Shown here one piece after another: positions 15,601 to 37,108 of a stretch of 64,000 bases of DNA (position 1 is its first letter; the number at the start of each line of letters is the position of its first letter). Origin of the DNA: Mastigias papua (taxonomy: Eukaryota; Cnidaria; Scyphozoa; Rhizostomeae; Mastigiidae). The stretch covers positions 3,133,878 to 3,197,877 of the forward strand of contig OZ025278.1 in the NCBI GenBank assembly GCA_964019165.1, in the 5' to 3' direction. The notes below the pieces were generated by a model that saw only the letters and a list, made by a program, of their open reading frames with translations, was not told where the DNA came from and did no database searches. A program made the position numbers and the translations under genes.

Positions 15601-16796
15601 CTGTTAATGGTAAATTGAGCCAAACTGTTAACCAATCTAATTATGGGAAAGGAGTTATAAGGCCCTCATTTCCAGACAACAGGGCAGTGCTCAAAGCTGA
15701 AAATGAGGCTGTCCGTGGAAAGATTAGTTCACTGCATGAGATGGTTGACTTCATCACTATTGGGGCAGATGCCACGCAGAGGCCTCAGATGAAATCGGAA
15801 CAACAAGCTACATTACCAGTAGAGTCTGTTGAAGACCAGTTTGTTAAGTTGACAAGTAAAGTTCCTGGGAAACCTCTCTTGTTACAGGCTGCAGTGGTGC
15901 ATGCAAAAGTCTCAAGCAACAGTTCTTTGGAAGAGAAACTAGGTGCTTATAATCGTGAGCAAATGACTCTCAGTAAAGAGGGAAAATCGGTTATGAAAGA
16001 TGAAGAAAAGTCAGAAGAAAATGATGGGACAATTATGACTATAGATAATGGAAGAACTTCAAATCTGAATGATAAACAGCTATTGCATGTGAGCAAGGAG
16101 CGACTACTGGGCGTTAACAAAACGGGGAATCTCCCTAGTGAGCCTATCCCAACCTTGAAGACTGAATACAAATCTTTTATTGCTTTTCGACGAAAGACAC
16201 CCAAGGTGTTAGATTTAAATTCTGCACCGACAACCGGGCTGGCAGCGAAACATAGTGAGTTCGAAAGCACGGAATATGAGGCACGGAACAACTTGCCAGA
16301 TATCGTAAAAGAACTAGAACAAACGACTACCGATTGGCCGTACGAAGAGTCCGGAGATGGCAAAGATACGGATGAAAGTGATGATCCGCAGAATGCCAAG
16401 AACAAAAATGAAGAGGCGATAAATGAAGATGAGTTCTCAGTGCAGAGGTTTCCGGGGCTGAGTTTGCTTGAGGAAGATTCAGGCTGTACAAATAGTGAGA
16501 TAATGAAAAATGTCACATTACTTGGCGGACTAAGTTCCGGGAAATTCAAAGATAGAGGGTGGATGGGGGATTTTCGACTCTGTATCAAGATTTGCTGCCT
16601 GACAAAGCTTTGCGACCTTGCGTTCATGCTAAGAAACAACTGCTTTACAGTAGAATGTAAAAGTGAACAGCTGTGTAAGGCAGTGCCCGTCAAGTCATCT
16701 GCGGAGAAGCCCCCGCTACTGGCGTATATCTATGCAAGAAGCTTGCCTGTTGCAAAAGGGAGCCTCACATGTGATTCTAGCAAAACCTGTGCATAG
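9687..16796 (+). CDS. Secreted protein with five tandem eight-cysteine MANEC/MANSC-like modules (6 exons)
   Basis: Exons: 9687-9780, 10315-10650, 12213-12521 (alternative end 12500), 13024-13341, 13967-14275, 15451-16796; about 903 aa (896 with the alternative donor). Exon 1 encodes a signal peptide (MRLLRWF, then a hydrophobic stretch ending LVSG/Q). Exons 2-5 each encode one module, and exon 6 ends with a fifth after about 340 residues of low-complexity, Lys/Glu/Ser-rich sequence. Each module reads C-x(6-12)-(V/S)TLxGGxxxGxF-...-C-x(3)-CC-x(4)-C(D/N)xA-x(2)-...-C-x(3)-C-x(5)-C: eight cysteines, as in the MANEC/MANSC domain of HAI-1, LRP11 and KIAA0319. All five introns are phase 1. No transmembrane segment follows the last module, so secretion is likely. 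AATAAA lies at 16960. The start at 9687 is preferred to 9648 because it puts the signal peptide at the N-terminus. The function is not known; domain identity is inferred from the cysteine pattern. Confidence 0.8.
11026..11325 (-). CDS. Possible antisense terminal exon, unknown product
   Basis: An open minus-strand frame of about 95 codons ends at a TAG (11028-11026). It is followed almost at once by AATAAA (11023-11018 on the minus strand). A possible splice acceptor ends in ACAG just upstream at 11326. The peptide is of mixed composition (e.g. VYFDVFWNVK, YDSFCGVGNSNCGS) and is unlike the surrounding low-complexity frames. No family was recognised and no upstream exon was found. It lies inside intron 2 of the MANEC-like gene on the opposite strand, and could be the 3' end of a nested gene, a pseudogene or chance. 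Confidence 0.22.
   Translation of the reverse strand: MSKGFLHEIGSCLLFNPTINTFVYFDVFWNVKQTQHLIQNPENAKTHQEDNFWIIEQGRSALRLSFVESVYIKSQYPGYDSFCGVGNSNCGSAIGEGVD
11928..12186. mobile_element. hAT-like MITE, second copy of the CAGGRTTCTCAGGA family
   Basis: Left end CAGGATTCTCAGGA; right end reverse-complements to CAGGGCTCTCAGGA. The internal length (259 bp) and ends match the copy at 6702-6966. It lies in intron 2 of the MANEC-like gene and ends about 25 bp before exon 3. Confidence 0.6.
14608..15021. mobile_element. TIR element with about 39-bp arms (AGCTATGGCCAAAC ends)
   Basis: AGCTATGGCCAAAC...TTTTCTCTC at 14608-14646 is repeated inverted at 14982-15021 with a few mismatches. The roughly 330-bp interior lacks an ORF of interest. 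It lies in intron 5 of the MANEC-like gene and is probably a non-autonomous DNA element; the superfamily is not assigned because target duplications were not clear. Confidence 0.6.
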
Positions 16797-16959
16797 CAAG
16801 GGTCGTTTAAATTCTGTAGCAGCCAGTGTGACTCGCTTAAAATCATATACGACAGAACAACTCAATTTGAACGTCATACGTTCTAGGGAGATTGGGTGTG
16901 CATATTGGTGGCATTTAGCATATTAGCGAAAGAGTGGCAGAACACTTTAATTGGCTGTA

Positions 16960-16965
16960 AATAAA
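16960..16965 (+). terminator. Polyadenylation signal of the MANEC-like gene
   Basis: AATAAA followed by an A run, about 165 bp after the stop codon at 16796. It is the first canonical signal downstream and fits a short 3' UTR. Confidence 0.6.
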
Positions 16966-18707
16966 AAAAAAACAGAATCAGGACCAGTATATGGGCTTAG
17001 TTCTTTGTATGATCAGTTTTCTAAATTTGAAACTGTATCATCCATTTGGAAGAAACATTAATTGGTCTAAAGCAGTGGCGTAACTGAGCTATTTGGGCCT
17101 GTTGTGTATCACTATTGGTCTGAAGTCAAGAGATATCTAATTGAAAGTTCCTACACATGAATATTGCATAGATCTTTGCAGGAAACCGAGAGCTCACTGT
17201 TCGTGACATTAACATCATAAAGAAGACTTCATTCTTCATCAATTAGGCCAGAAGTGAATATACACGTAAATTGCGCCATAGAATCAAGGAATACTTCCAA
17301 AAGAGGCTGGTTCGTCTCGTAAAGGTTAAATGTCGGCTACGTAGTCCAAAGGACGCAATGCAGAGGTGTTTTCCTTATAATGGACTCATTCCCTCATTGC
17401 ACTAATAGTAACGGTGAATAACCCTGGAGATTACAGACTGAAATATCAAAAGGTGGCTTAGTCTTCCCATAAATCGGCACCAATTTAACTTACATATCAG
17501 CGTACTTTCTAATATAAATTATGATTTAACTTAATGTACCATATGATGATGACTATGAATTGTCATCGTTTAATGTTGCTGTTAAAGACTTCTGCCTCAT
17601 CAATCAGCAGCATGATGTTAGTGACCATGAAAGAAATACCATTTTAACTATATGTAAATATTAGAAATGTATTGGTATTTCCTATATATAGAGAAAGATA
17701 TTTGGTATCTTATGTTTTGTATGACTAATTTTTGTAAAAATACAGCTTTTTGAATTGGATAACTATTACGAATTAGATATTCATTTGCATCCTCTCTCTC
17801 ACTGGGTATTCTTTGATAGCTACACTGCATTAGTAATGCAAATACATGCTTGCTGGAGAATCATATACATAGTAAGGAAGTTTCGAATACTGTATCGAGT
17901 CCGTGCTGCCTCATTTCTCCAATACACTAATCCTAGAAAGTGGTTTTGATAGGGGGAGGGGGCTTATTTGAAATCCTATCCTAGATTAGGCCGCCATATT
18001 AGTCACGTGATTCTTTTGAAGCGGGAAACCAAAATTGAAAAGTCGTCAGGCGTCAAACTGAATTCGCCCGCCATTTTGGGATGCGTTTTGCGGTTGAATT
18101 TATTTTCGAATAACCTCCTTGGACATGACTACGCGACAAATAAATTGCAGAAACAAATGAAGGAAGTATCCAGGAACTTTTGTAGACATCGTTATTAACC
18201 TTCATTGCTGAATCGGGTAAGTAAATAATATATGTTGTCCAGGTGTCTTGTATGATCCTCGCCTAGGCCCGGTCAGGAAATATTGCCGTTGAAGCCGCGT
18301 AGGGTTTAATTTCATCTTGTACTTTTGATGCCTATGTTTTTGCTTTGACAACCCAATCCTATGGCTAGTTTTCACAAGTTTGGATTTGGAGGCTAGTGAA
18401 TATCTGACTTTGTGTACGGAGTATGTCGTTTCTGTCGCTTTGGATTGCGCTTCTTTTGTGCTCTAGCATGCCCAAGCCAGATTATAATGAATTTTCGTTG
18501 TGAGTAGAGAATACATGGATCACATTATGGTGAGTAGATAAATACACTGGGAAAGATAGGAGATTCTTATGCGTAGGAGAACATGTAATGGTGTACAAAC
18601 AGTTTTCTTTGATGCAAGTGCTCACTCGACCTCCAGATGTAGGTCAATAGGTACAAACAACTGATTCACTAGTAGCGCCTTATTTGAATAATTCCTCTTT
18701 TTCCTAG
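16966..18707. other. Intergenic region and probable RAD21 5' untranslated exon
   Basis: No coding region is supported. A good donor (GTAAGT) at 18217 and an acceptor (TTTTTCCTAG) ending at 18707 suggest a non-coding first exon of RAD21 ending at 18216, with an intron of about 490 bp before the exon carrying the start codon. The exon's 5' limit is unknown. Confidence 0.45.
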
Positions 18708-18729
18708 AGAATTCCTTGATACAGCCAAC

Positions 18730-21700
18730 ATGTTCTATGCCAATTTTATACTTGCCAAGAAAGGCCCTTTGGCAAAAATATGGCTTGCAGCTCATTGGGA
18801 AAAGAAACTCAGCAAAGCTCATGTGTTTGAAACAGACTTGCAAAGCTCAGTGGAAAGTATTATTGCACCTAAAGTGAAAATAGCTTTAAGAACATCAGGG
18901 CATCTTTTGCTTGGTGTAGTAAGGATTTACTCGAGAAAAGCGAAGTACCTTCTTGCCGATTGCACTGAAGCATTAATCAAAATCAAAATGGCATTCAGAC
19001 CAGGGCTTGTTGATCTTCCTGAGGAGAGCCGTGAAGCTCAAGTGGCTGCAATCACCCTTCCAGAAATTCAAGAATGGGATGCTATTGTGAACGATCTTAA
19101 GTAAGATTTCTTATCTTTATATAACATTATGTTGTCATTATTCTTGTACCTTGTAGTTAGTAATTCCAATGCTTTAACTTTGACTTCTTTAGATAGCTAC
19201 AATCTTATCTTGATAGAGTATGTGGCTTTTCTGATAAACCAATTTGAAGATTAAGTTTTGTAGATGAATTCCAGTCCTATAAGAATTATCGCTTAAACTT
19301 TGTATTGCCACCAAAATTTGCAATTAAAATAAATCATATTTTACCACAGATTCCTGGTGAGAAACGAAGTAGTGGGGTCATTTATGTGTTTCATTAAAAG
19401 TTAAGACTGGTATACGATGTAGAATATTAACTGCATATTAACTTCGGATAAACTCTACTCTATTTTTTATGAAATAGATAACACAGTTATATATATAAAT
19501 GTATTTTCTTATAAGCAATAAACCCTAGAAAAACAACACTTGATTTCAATTTATAAAACATGTTTTGATTGCTTTAACAACTGTCTTCAGTCTTTTCTTA
19601 TGTGTTTGTGTTCAATTTAAAAATTTTAAATACATTAGTAGTAATAACAATAATAACAATAGCAAAATACTGTAATGTTGGCTTGAAGCCTCTTACAGAT
19701 CTTTTACAAAAACCTATTGTTGTTGTTTCTAGGTGATGCTCTTGAAAAACATGCATGCAGTTTAAAAATAAAACTAGAATTGAAAATAAACATTGAAACT
19801 ATTTTCACACAGGTTGTAAATATATTGAAGCAATATAATTTTTTTACCAGTTTGTTATTGTGCTGTAATCACATTCTTTATAGATAATTAATGTTCTCCG
19901 GCAAATATTTGGTAATGCATATCATATAAAGAATCTAAATTTTCTTCAGTGTTATATACCTGGTATCTTATTAATTCCTATGATATGAAGTATCTCCTTT
20001 TTCAGCAACTTTGATATTCAAGCACAGATCAACTTGAATCAAAGCAGAGTTGAAGAAATCACAATGAAAGAAGACCTTGTTAGCACTAATTTTATTACCG
20101 ATGACAATTTCTTTGGTGATACACCATTTGGTGAGACAAATGAAAAGGAAATCTTGCGAGCTGGTTCTGCATTAGATGAATCTGTATACAAAGAAAGTGA
20201 TGCTTCCAAAATAACTATTGAGGAGGAAAAAGATGAGAATGGAGATAAATCATCAGTTAATAAAAGTACTTTAGGTAGTTTATGTTCCCTTGAAGTATAT
20301 TTATATCAATTTAGGAGAGTTTTCTTTATAATTGACTATCCTACACTTTTATTTTCTATTCTAACCAATACCAGGTAGAACCTAGCTAATAGAAGTGCTA
20401 TGGGTCTTAGTTAATAGTGGTGTGATAGACTGAATTTCTTTTAGAATTTCCTTCAACTTTGATGCTATATTTTTCCAGTGAAAGAGGTAAAAGGTCTCAT
20501 AATATAATGAAGTATCTTTCTCCTTTTAGTGTTTTGTCATAGCCCTAATGTACCTCTAATCAATTAGAGAAAATTGCCCAATTGGACCTAAAATTTATTG
20601 GAATTGGCCGTTTCTTATCAACTGCCCTGAATGCTACCTATTTCTTTACTACATAGATTAAATGGTAGCTGTTACTTTATGTACAGAGAATTGGAAAATG
20701 AGCTATATCTTTGCATTTAATTTAATTATGTATGCTTTTGTGCTATAGATATTGCCCTTGATGAGCCAATAAAAGATGATGGATTTGGTGGTGGTGCATT
20801 TGGTGGAGAAGGCATGGACTTTTTTGATGGTTTTGGGGCTGGAGAAGGTATTGTGCCTGGGTTTGAGGACTTGGGAGGAGAACCAGTTAATGAGAATGAA
20901 CAGCCATTGGCACATGATGTCACCCTTGAACCATTAGATATAACGTTAACGAAGGAAGATGAAGCTGAAAAGCCAAAAGAAGATGAAGAGAAAGAAGAGG
21001 AAAGTCCAGAAGCAGAAGTGCCAGTTGGTAAGTTTGGTGGCAAATTCTTTAGGATTAAGTATTCATTTTTCATGTTTGATTAGTCTTGTAAGTAAAATGA
21101 AAAGCAATTAGAATGTTTTTCTTTGTTGACAATTTATGAGTTAGGTCATTTATTGAGGTGTGAGTGGATACTCTATCACTCTGCTCAAATGTGCCAGGCC
21201 TATCCATAGGGATTTTGGTAGGCATGCTTCTGATTGCTCACCATGTGGTGACATTCTGTAATGAGGTGTGCCATTTAGGTCCATTATTTATCTCCAAGGC
21301 ATGTGGTCTAATTAATGTTGAAGAATGATGCTTGTGATCAGATACATACACACCTTGTCATGATTAAATACAAACCTTGTCTCACTTGAGGTGCATGCCT
21401 TGGTGTATGCACATAATTGCACACCTTCAACCAAGACAGCTGATGTGTTACTGGTAAGAACACTAGTATAGCAAAGTAGGGAAAAAGTTCATAAACAATT
21501 AGTTAAATGTAAATAAAAGATGCATTAACAGATTTTCTCCAGTGGCTCTATTGTGTCAATCTGTCCTGTACAAACTTGGCTTTCATGATGCTCAGTTCAC
21601 AGTTGCACATGCATGATTATTGAAGTTTTTTTAGACCTGATCTAAGCAATCTACGACCTGTATATTCTAGAAACTGTGAATGAAACAACTCTGCTGCCAA

Positions 21701-23498
21701 ACGACCAAGAGGCGTTTGCCTTGGAGCCAATTGAAGTGACTGTTGGAAAAGATAAGAGAAAGAGGCGCAAGAGAAAGCTTGTTGTTGATGACAAAAAGAA
21801 TCTTACTGGTGACCAGATAAGAGCCCAGCTTGCAGACACATCTGACATTGTTCAGGCCGCCAATGTTGCCCCGCCAACCAAGCTAAGGTATTATATAACT
21901 TATTCTTTTGAGTCCCTGTATAAGTTGACATTCACACTGTTTGATCTTGCTATTATAACCCCATAGGGACCATAAATCCTTAGGTTTATTCCCTTTGCAA
22001 AAGTACCCACTCAGGGTAGTTCCCGTGTGTTACAGCTGCAAGCTTTTTATTGTAGATAAATTTTAGTCCCATATATGATTCCATACATTAGGGAGTGCCT
22101 GTTAGAGAGGATACTTTTCCTGAGCCATTGGCATAGTGAAGTAGAGTGGCCAGTTCCTTGCTGCCTTTAACTCCTCAGTGTTGACACAAGGTACCCATTG
22201 ACTGCTGGGTGTACAGTGAGCAAGTATCCCAAGGGTTGGGTTTGAACCATCAATGTTCTTCTCAGCAATGGAGCACTCTATCTGCTTAATCATAGTCATT
22301 TGATTACCCGACCCAAAATATGCCCTCCTTCACATAAGTCGATGAAGATGTTGGTATTAACTGATGCCTATATTTGAGCATCTCTTTTTATATTGTAGAG
22401 AAAAATGTTGGGAATGGCATTTTTGGTGGCATATGTCAAATAATTTATAATCCCCTACTTGTTGAGCCTCCATCCATCCACAACTATCGATTATAAGTAT
22501 ACCTCCAGGGGGCTAATCTGAGGATTTACTATAGATTTGTAATCACCTCATATACTGTAAATCCTCAAATTGGCTCCCCCTTGAAAAAGCCCCCTCAAAT
22601 ATGTCCCCATGCTAGAACTTCAAATTGTTAATAAGCTCCCCCCTCAAATAAGCCCCCACCCTTGTTGATGATGAAGACTTTGATAAAGATTATTGCTTTA
22701 AGATTTAGACTGTTCTTTTACTGTTATGGAGAATAAGGGCTTTGACAATGAGCTTTTTATGTGACATATGCCAAATAGTGTTACAAGCCCCCTCGAATAA
22801 GCCCTCCCCTGGAATAAACCCCCACCCAAAAAAGAGTATCAAAAGTAAACAATCCTCCAGTGAGCTGATTGGATCATTTATGGTAATGAAGACCAAGATC
22901 TTGATAAAGATTGATGCTTGAATTTTGACTGCTCTTTGGCTAATGTGAAGAAAAGGAGTTTTGACAATGAGGCTTGTATGAGGCATGTGTCATTATTTTG
23001 TGAGACCTCCCCCTCAGATAAGCCCTCCTTTTATTCAGCTCATGTCCGAAAAGTATCAAAAATTAATAAGGTCCCAGGGGGGCTAATTTGAGGATTTATG
23101 GTATACTCAGTTGTCAATAGCAGAAATTTAGCTGTATGAATGCCACAGATTTCATTTTTTCTTATGCATGGCATTTGATCACCCTTCTTAAAATGTAACT
23201 TTTTTTGATCTTTTAGGATGAAGTTAAAGGATACCTCGACAATTAAATCACTCTTCTTCATGCCGGCCATTGAACTGCATTCTAACAAGCTCCTTGACAG
23301 GTTCAGGAAGAATCTCACAACTGAAATAAATACTGAAGATGCACCGGAATCATCTCCACAGGAGGAAGAAACAATGGACATTGATATGTACCGTGAAGAA
23401 GAGGCGATGGTTCCAGAAGATGTACCAGATGAGCCCTGTGAGTCTTTGTTTATCTTCTATAGGAAAAAGCGTTGCGTGCATGTGTGTGTGTGCGTGCG

Positions 23499-23570
<72 letters not shown>

Positions 23571-25052
23571 TGTGTCTGTCAACTTGTTTTATATCGATTC
23601 AACAACCTCTAGCTTACAGAATATAGACATATGTGGACGTACACTAATCTAAGTCGATAATTAAATTAACATAAATAAAGTAGACATTTTTTAACCTATT
23701 AGCGATCTAACACACAACAGAACTAATTCCTGTATACATATTCACATACATCACATATACAGCTAAGGCACTGTCACCTTTTTAGCATATATTTAAAGAT
23801 ATTTAGATTTTCTGCCGATTTCATATGATTTGGCAGTCCATTCCATATTTGAGGTCCTAGAGATCGGAGGCTGTTTGAGCCAAAGGTGACTTGATTTGGC
23901 CTGTAGTGTTGTAAATTGTTGGTTTCTCTTACTAAGTAATCAGAAGTCATCGCTGAAGCCATAAAACGAGAGACTGCGACGATCGTTTACAAATCCTTAA
24001 ATGGTCTCGTACCGACATATCTCTCTGATATCTTTTTAAAGAACTCATCACGGAGCACTGTCAAGTTGAGAAACTCCGAATATGACCTACACATCCCTCT
24101 TTTCAAGACCAGTAATGGGCAAAAATCATTCTCATATCGTGGTGTAAATGTGTGGAACAGTCTTGAACCTGAGGTCAAGCAGGCGCCCTCTTTGTTTGCT
24201 TTTAAACTTCGGCTTTAAAGCTTGTAGGATAATTATGTTTTGATTTTAACTTTAACTTAGCGTTGTCATTAACTTTTTTATTTTCGTTTTTAGATTATAC
24301 TACCTGTAAATTTAATTTTTTTTTATTTATTTTTTCACAGCCCCCTGAAAACGGCCTTTGCCGACGGGGTTACCGTGAATAAAGAATGAAAAATGAAATG
24401 AAATGAAGATTTTACAATAGGAAAGCACCTTATTGGCATGTACACACCCTTTCATGCCTACTAGTTACTGGTGACAGAGAGCCTGTCTTGATTGCACTTT
24501 TCTTCTTCGAGTATTGAGAAATACTATAAATTTTCCATCATTTGAAGTGTGCGTATGTCTTGTTTTGGTTCATGATTCCTAAATCTCGCAATTTTAATCT
24601 GATACTCAGATGCTGCCCCACCAATCGACGAGTTGCCTCCCATTGATGACCTTCCGCAAATCGATGACCTTGGAGCTGTGCCTGACGTCACAGCAGCAGA
24701 AGAGGAGAACCCGCAGGATATTGAGCAAGAAGAATCACTTGAGCACGAGCAGCCGCAAGATGAAGAACAGGCTGCTGCTGAGGACCAATCAGGGATGCTT
24801 GATGAGACCCAGGAACAGAAGAGGTGGACAAAGCGTGCCCAGCAAATGCTTCATACTCTCAACAGGGAACTTAGCAAAAAGAATGAGGTCGGTTTTGACA
24901 AGTTGTCGAAAGGGAGTAGCAGAAAGCAAGCTGCGTATAAATTTTATACATTGTTAATTTTGAACAAGGAAAAGGCTATCACGGTATCAGAAGATGGATT
25001 ATATGGCAAGATAGTTATAGGAAAGGGTGAAAAATTTGATGATATGGTTTAG
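18730..25052 (+). CDS. RAD21: RAD21 cohesin kleisin subunit (6 coding exons, 599 aa)
   Basis: Mitotic kleisin that closes the SMC1/SMC3 cohesin ring around sister chromatids. Coding exons 18730-19100, 20006-20274, 20749-21027, 21671-21887, 23217-23437 and 24610-25052 join in frame to 600 codons including the stop; the human protein is 631 aa. The N-terminal Rad21/Rec8 domain starts [20 protein letters not shown]. The conserved [11 protein letters not shown] block opens exon 2. A candidate separase site, EILR, ends at about residue 175, close to human Arg172. The [11 protein letters not shown] block is in exon 4 and the SMC1-binding winged helix ([12 protein letters not shown]) is at the C-terminus. 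The middle is acidic and low in complexity, as usual. The introns hold a SINE, a TIR element, LINE ends and a microsatellite. The start is fixed by family conservation and by the acceptor at 18707. Confidence 0.97.
22064..22300 (-). mobile_element. tRNA-derived SINE, copy A
   Basis: Homologous along its length to 35578-35835: shared words include TAGTCCCATATA-GATTCC at one end, GAGTGCCTGTTAGAGAGGA, and a tRNA-like head at the other. On the minus strand the head has a box-B-like GGTTCAAACCC. It lies in RAD21 intron 4. Confidence 0.65.
22385..22535. mobile_element. Partial copy of the AATCCTCA/TAAGCCCCC element
   Basis: Contains the internal word GGCATATGTCAAATA and ends with GGGGGCTAATCTGAGGATTTA, the same right end as the full element at 22553-23103. 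The left end is missing. Confidence 0.55.
22553..23103. mobile_element. TA-flanked TIR element with a duplicated interior
   Basis: The left end TACTGTAAATCCTCAAATTG and the right end (reverse complement TACCATAAATCCTCAAATTA) are inverted repeats beginning at TA. The interior is two diverged direct copies of a unit of about 190 bp. Each has CTTGATAAAGATT-like and GACAATGAG-like words and is bounded by TAAGCCCTCC-type blocks. No ORF. A non-autonomous, probably Tc1/mariner-type element in RAD21 intron 4. Confidence 0.7.
23478..23575. repeat. (TGTG/TGCG)n microsatellite
   Basis: TG dinucleotides grade into about 16 TGCG units just after RAD21 exon 5. Open frames through it are repeat artefacts. 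Confidence 0.9.
23640..23962 (-). mobile_element. LINE 3' fragment, minus strand
   Basis: Minus-strand peptide ending [17 protein letters not shown]...IFKYMLK, then stop at 23774. The SxxxxGxxxWNxLP...FKxxL pattern is the usual C-terminus of CR1/L2/Jockey-like reverse transcriptase ORFs. The fragment is truncated on its 5' side, where it meets a plus-strand LINE end. The 3' UTR limit is a guess. Confidence 0.65.
23960..24412 (+). mobile_element. LINE 3' end (CR1/L2-like), plus strand
   Basis: Plus-strand frame from 23960 reads [18 protein letters not shown]...[17 protein letters not shown] and stops near 24219. This is followed by an AT-rich 3' UTR ending GTTACCGTGAATAAAGAATG and a short TGAAA/GAAAT tail. 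This is the standard C-terminus and 3' tail of CR1/L2-type LINEs. It is 5'-truncated and head-to-head with the minus-strand fragment at 23640-23962. Confidence 0.75.
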
Positions 25053-26527
25053 TGTATTACGTTATTAATTTAATTAGTGAAAGAAGTACTTTTGGTACAA
25101 AAGTATCGTGAGAAAGTTAAATTTGAAGGTCCAGCGTACTGTTGGTAGTAGGACGACCAGTTATGGTTTATAGTAAAGATTAAGCTTTATTTTACAGTGA
25201 GCGTTCGGTACGGCTGGCTTAAGAAAGAATGGTAGATACTTTCAAATTTCAGCTCAGACAACAGAGGTTGTAAGTGTGTAACGGACGGTGAAAATTTTAG
25301 AGATACTTGCCACGCCCAGAGGTTAATGCAGTTGTAACGTAACTGCATTTGTCGTCACATATCTGGCTAGGAAAACGTCTCTTTAGATTTGGAGGTGGTG
25401 TTTTTGATTGATCAACGCTAATGTGTTATTCGGTAGCGGAGAAGTCTTCTTTCGACTGCTGTCAAACATATGTATCCACATGTGCTTGGCCGGACAAGTC
25501 TAAGATAGTGTTGATCCGGTAGCAAACAGTTGTGGAGTCAGCATTGCCTTCCTGGTCCAGGTCTTACACCAAATGACCCTCAGGGTCACTGCACTGCCAC
25601 AGAGTATGTTGGCGTGTGTGTGGAAAGCACGAGAGCTGGCCATTTTGTATTTTCCCCTTTATTCCAATTGCTAGCTCTTTACGTTTAGAGAGATTTATCC
25701 TGTTCATTCCTTCTAACCCTGTTATTCCAAAACTCACATAATATTTCGCCGCTAACTCGACAAGTCGCAGAACCCATTAGAGTTGTAGCAGATTTCTACA
25801 TTATTACCTTCACTGGGAAGCTACCCAGCTACTCAGAGGGTTCGGATCTGAACGTGAAAGCAAGGTGGCTCTAAAGGTGCTGGTAATTTGAGACGGAATG
25901 ATATTTTGAGAATTAGTTATTAATGCTGTAGTTTTGTATCTCTTAAATCATGGTTTAACGTTTTACTTCTGTACATAAATTTCTTACAAACCTAGGAAAA
26001 GTTGTATATTATGGTTGCTTTTACTCTACTTTATTGTTACCTATGATTTATTCTTACGATGTAACTGTTGTAATTTTTGTCTTCCCCTCTCCGTAAAGGA
26101 ATTCTTAAGTAGCAATTTGACCATAGAATTTCTGAGTTTTTTTTTCTATGCACTTTCTTGATACAATACAACACTACTAATACAAGAACAAAACGATACC
26201 ACTGGTTGCAATATCAATGTCATACCCAGTGGCCATTACATAGAAGGCGCAATTCACACTAAGAGCGAATTTGCGAAATCACTATACAATTTGATAAACG
26301 TAGTGGCTTCATACCAGAGCGGCCACTTCAAAACGTTTTACCATTTAGTTTCTGAGTTTGACCCATCAATGGCTTGACCTCATTTTCATGTTGAAATGGA
26401 GGCAGATTGGAAATGGATTTATAAGATCCAAAACAAGTTATGAAAGTAGCGAAGAGACAGAAGTGTTCTGAGTAAACGAAAATCTCTTACCATTTAGCAG
26501 TTGCAATTACGCTTGCATAAAAATGCC
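25053..26527. other. Intergenic region between RAD21 and FBXW8
   Basis: About 1.5 kb. No ORF, RNA gene or repeat was recognised. A CAG immediately before 26501 could be a splice acceptor for an untranslated FBXW8 exon, but no donor was identified. Confidence 0.5.
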
Positions 26528-36490
<9,963 letters not shown>

Positions 36491-37108
36491 TAGTTGCACG
36501 TATATAGTTGTATGTTGTATAGTACACATCTTTATGGGGAACCTTAGGCCCCAGTTTTAGGCTGGAATTCCTTATTTTTACCGGAATGAGGCGCAGAGTT
36601 CCATATCCTGTTACTTGTATATAAAATTCTAAAATGGCTGTGTCCTACTCAAGACATTATAGAGGAAATTGCGCAATTCATGCTTGTAGTACAGAAAATA
36701 TTATGGACGGAAAGTTTTCGGCGCACGCTGAACATCAGATTCACCCCGTGGCCTAACGCCTAGCGAATACAAGCGATTTTTGTCGCCAGCGACTCCTATT
36801 TTGGTCGTTGGCAACGGAAATAGCCTGTGTTCGTAGTTGGTTTGGCAGCGATTTGTCAGCGACTTGTCAGCGACAAGTTGTAGAATTTATCATGTTAGAT
36901 CTCATTGCCGGCGATCAATGACAAAAATGGCCTGTGTGCGCCATGCTTAATAAATCCAAAGTGTTCTACCAGAATGGCACCTTTGACTTTATATCTGTTG
37001 AGGACATTGATGGTATAGACTTTATTTCGTTGGAATATAAATGTCAAAGCATCTTTTTCATTTTGTGCTGTATTGAACAACAATTTGTATTCAACAAATT
37101 TGTTTTAC
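36491..37108. other. Region downstream of FBXW8
   Basis: No gene recognised. Around 36750-36900 the sequence is rich in GCGAC/GTCGC words, including two close copies of CAGCGACTTGTCAGCGAC-like sequence, probably part of another repeat that I cannot delimit. Confidence 0.4.

Noticed and set aside
15947..16693. 248-codon open frame on the minus strand
   Set aside because: It lies exactly antisense to the long last exon of the MANEC-like gene. Its Ser/Phe-rich composition is what the reverse of Glu/Lys/Ser-rich coding gives.
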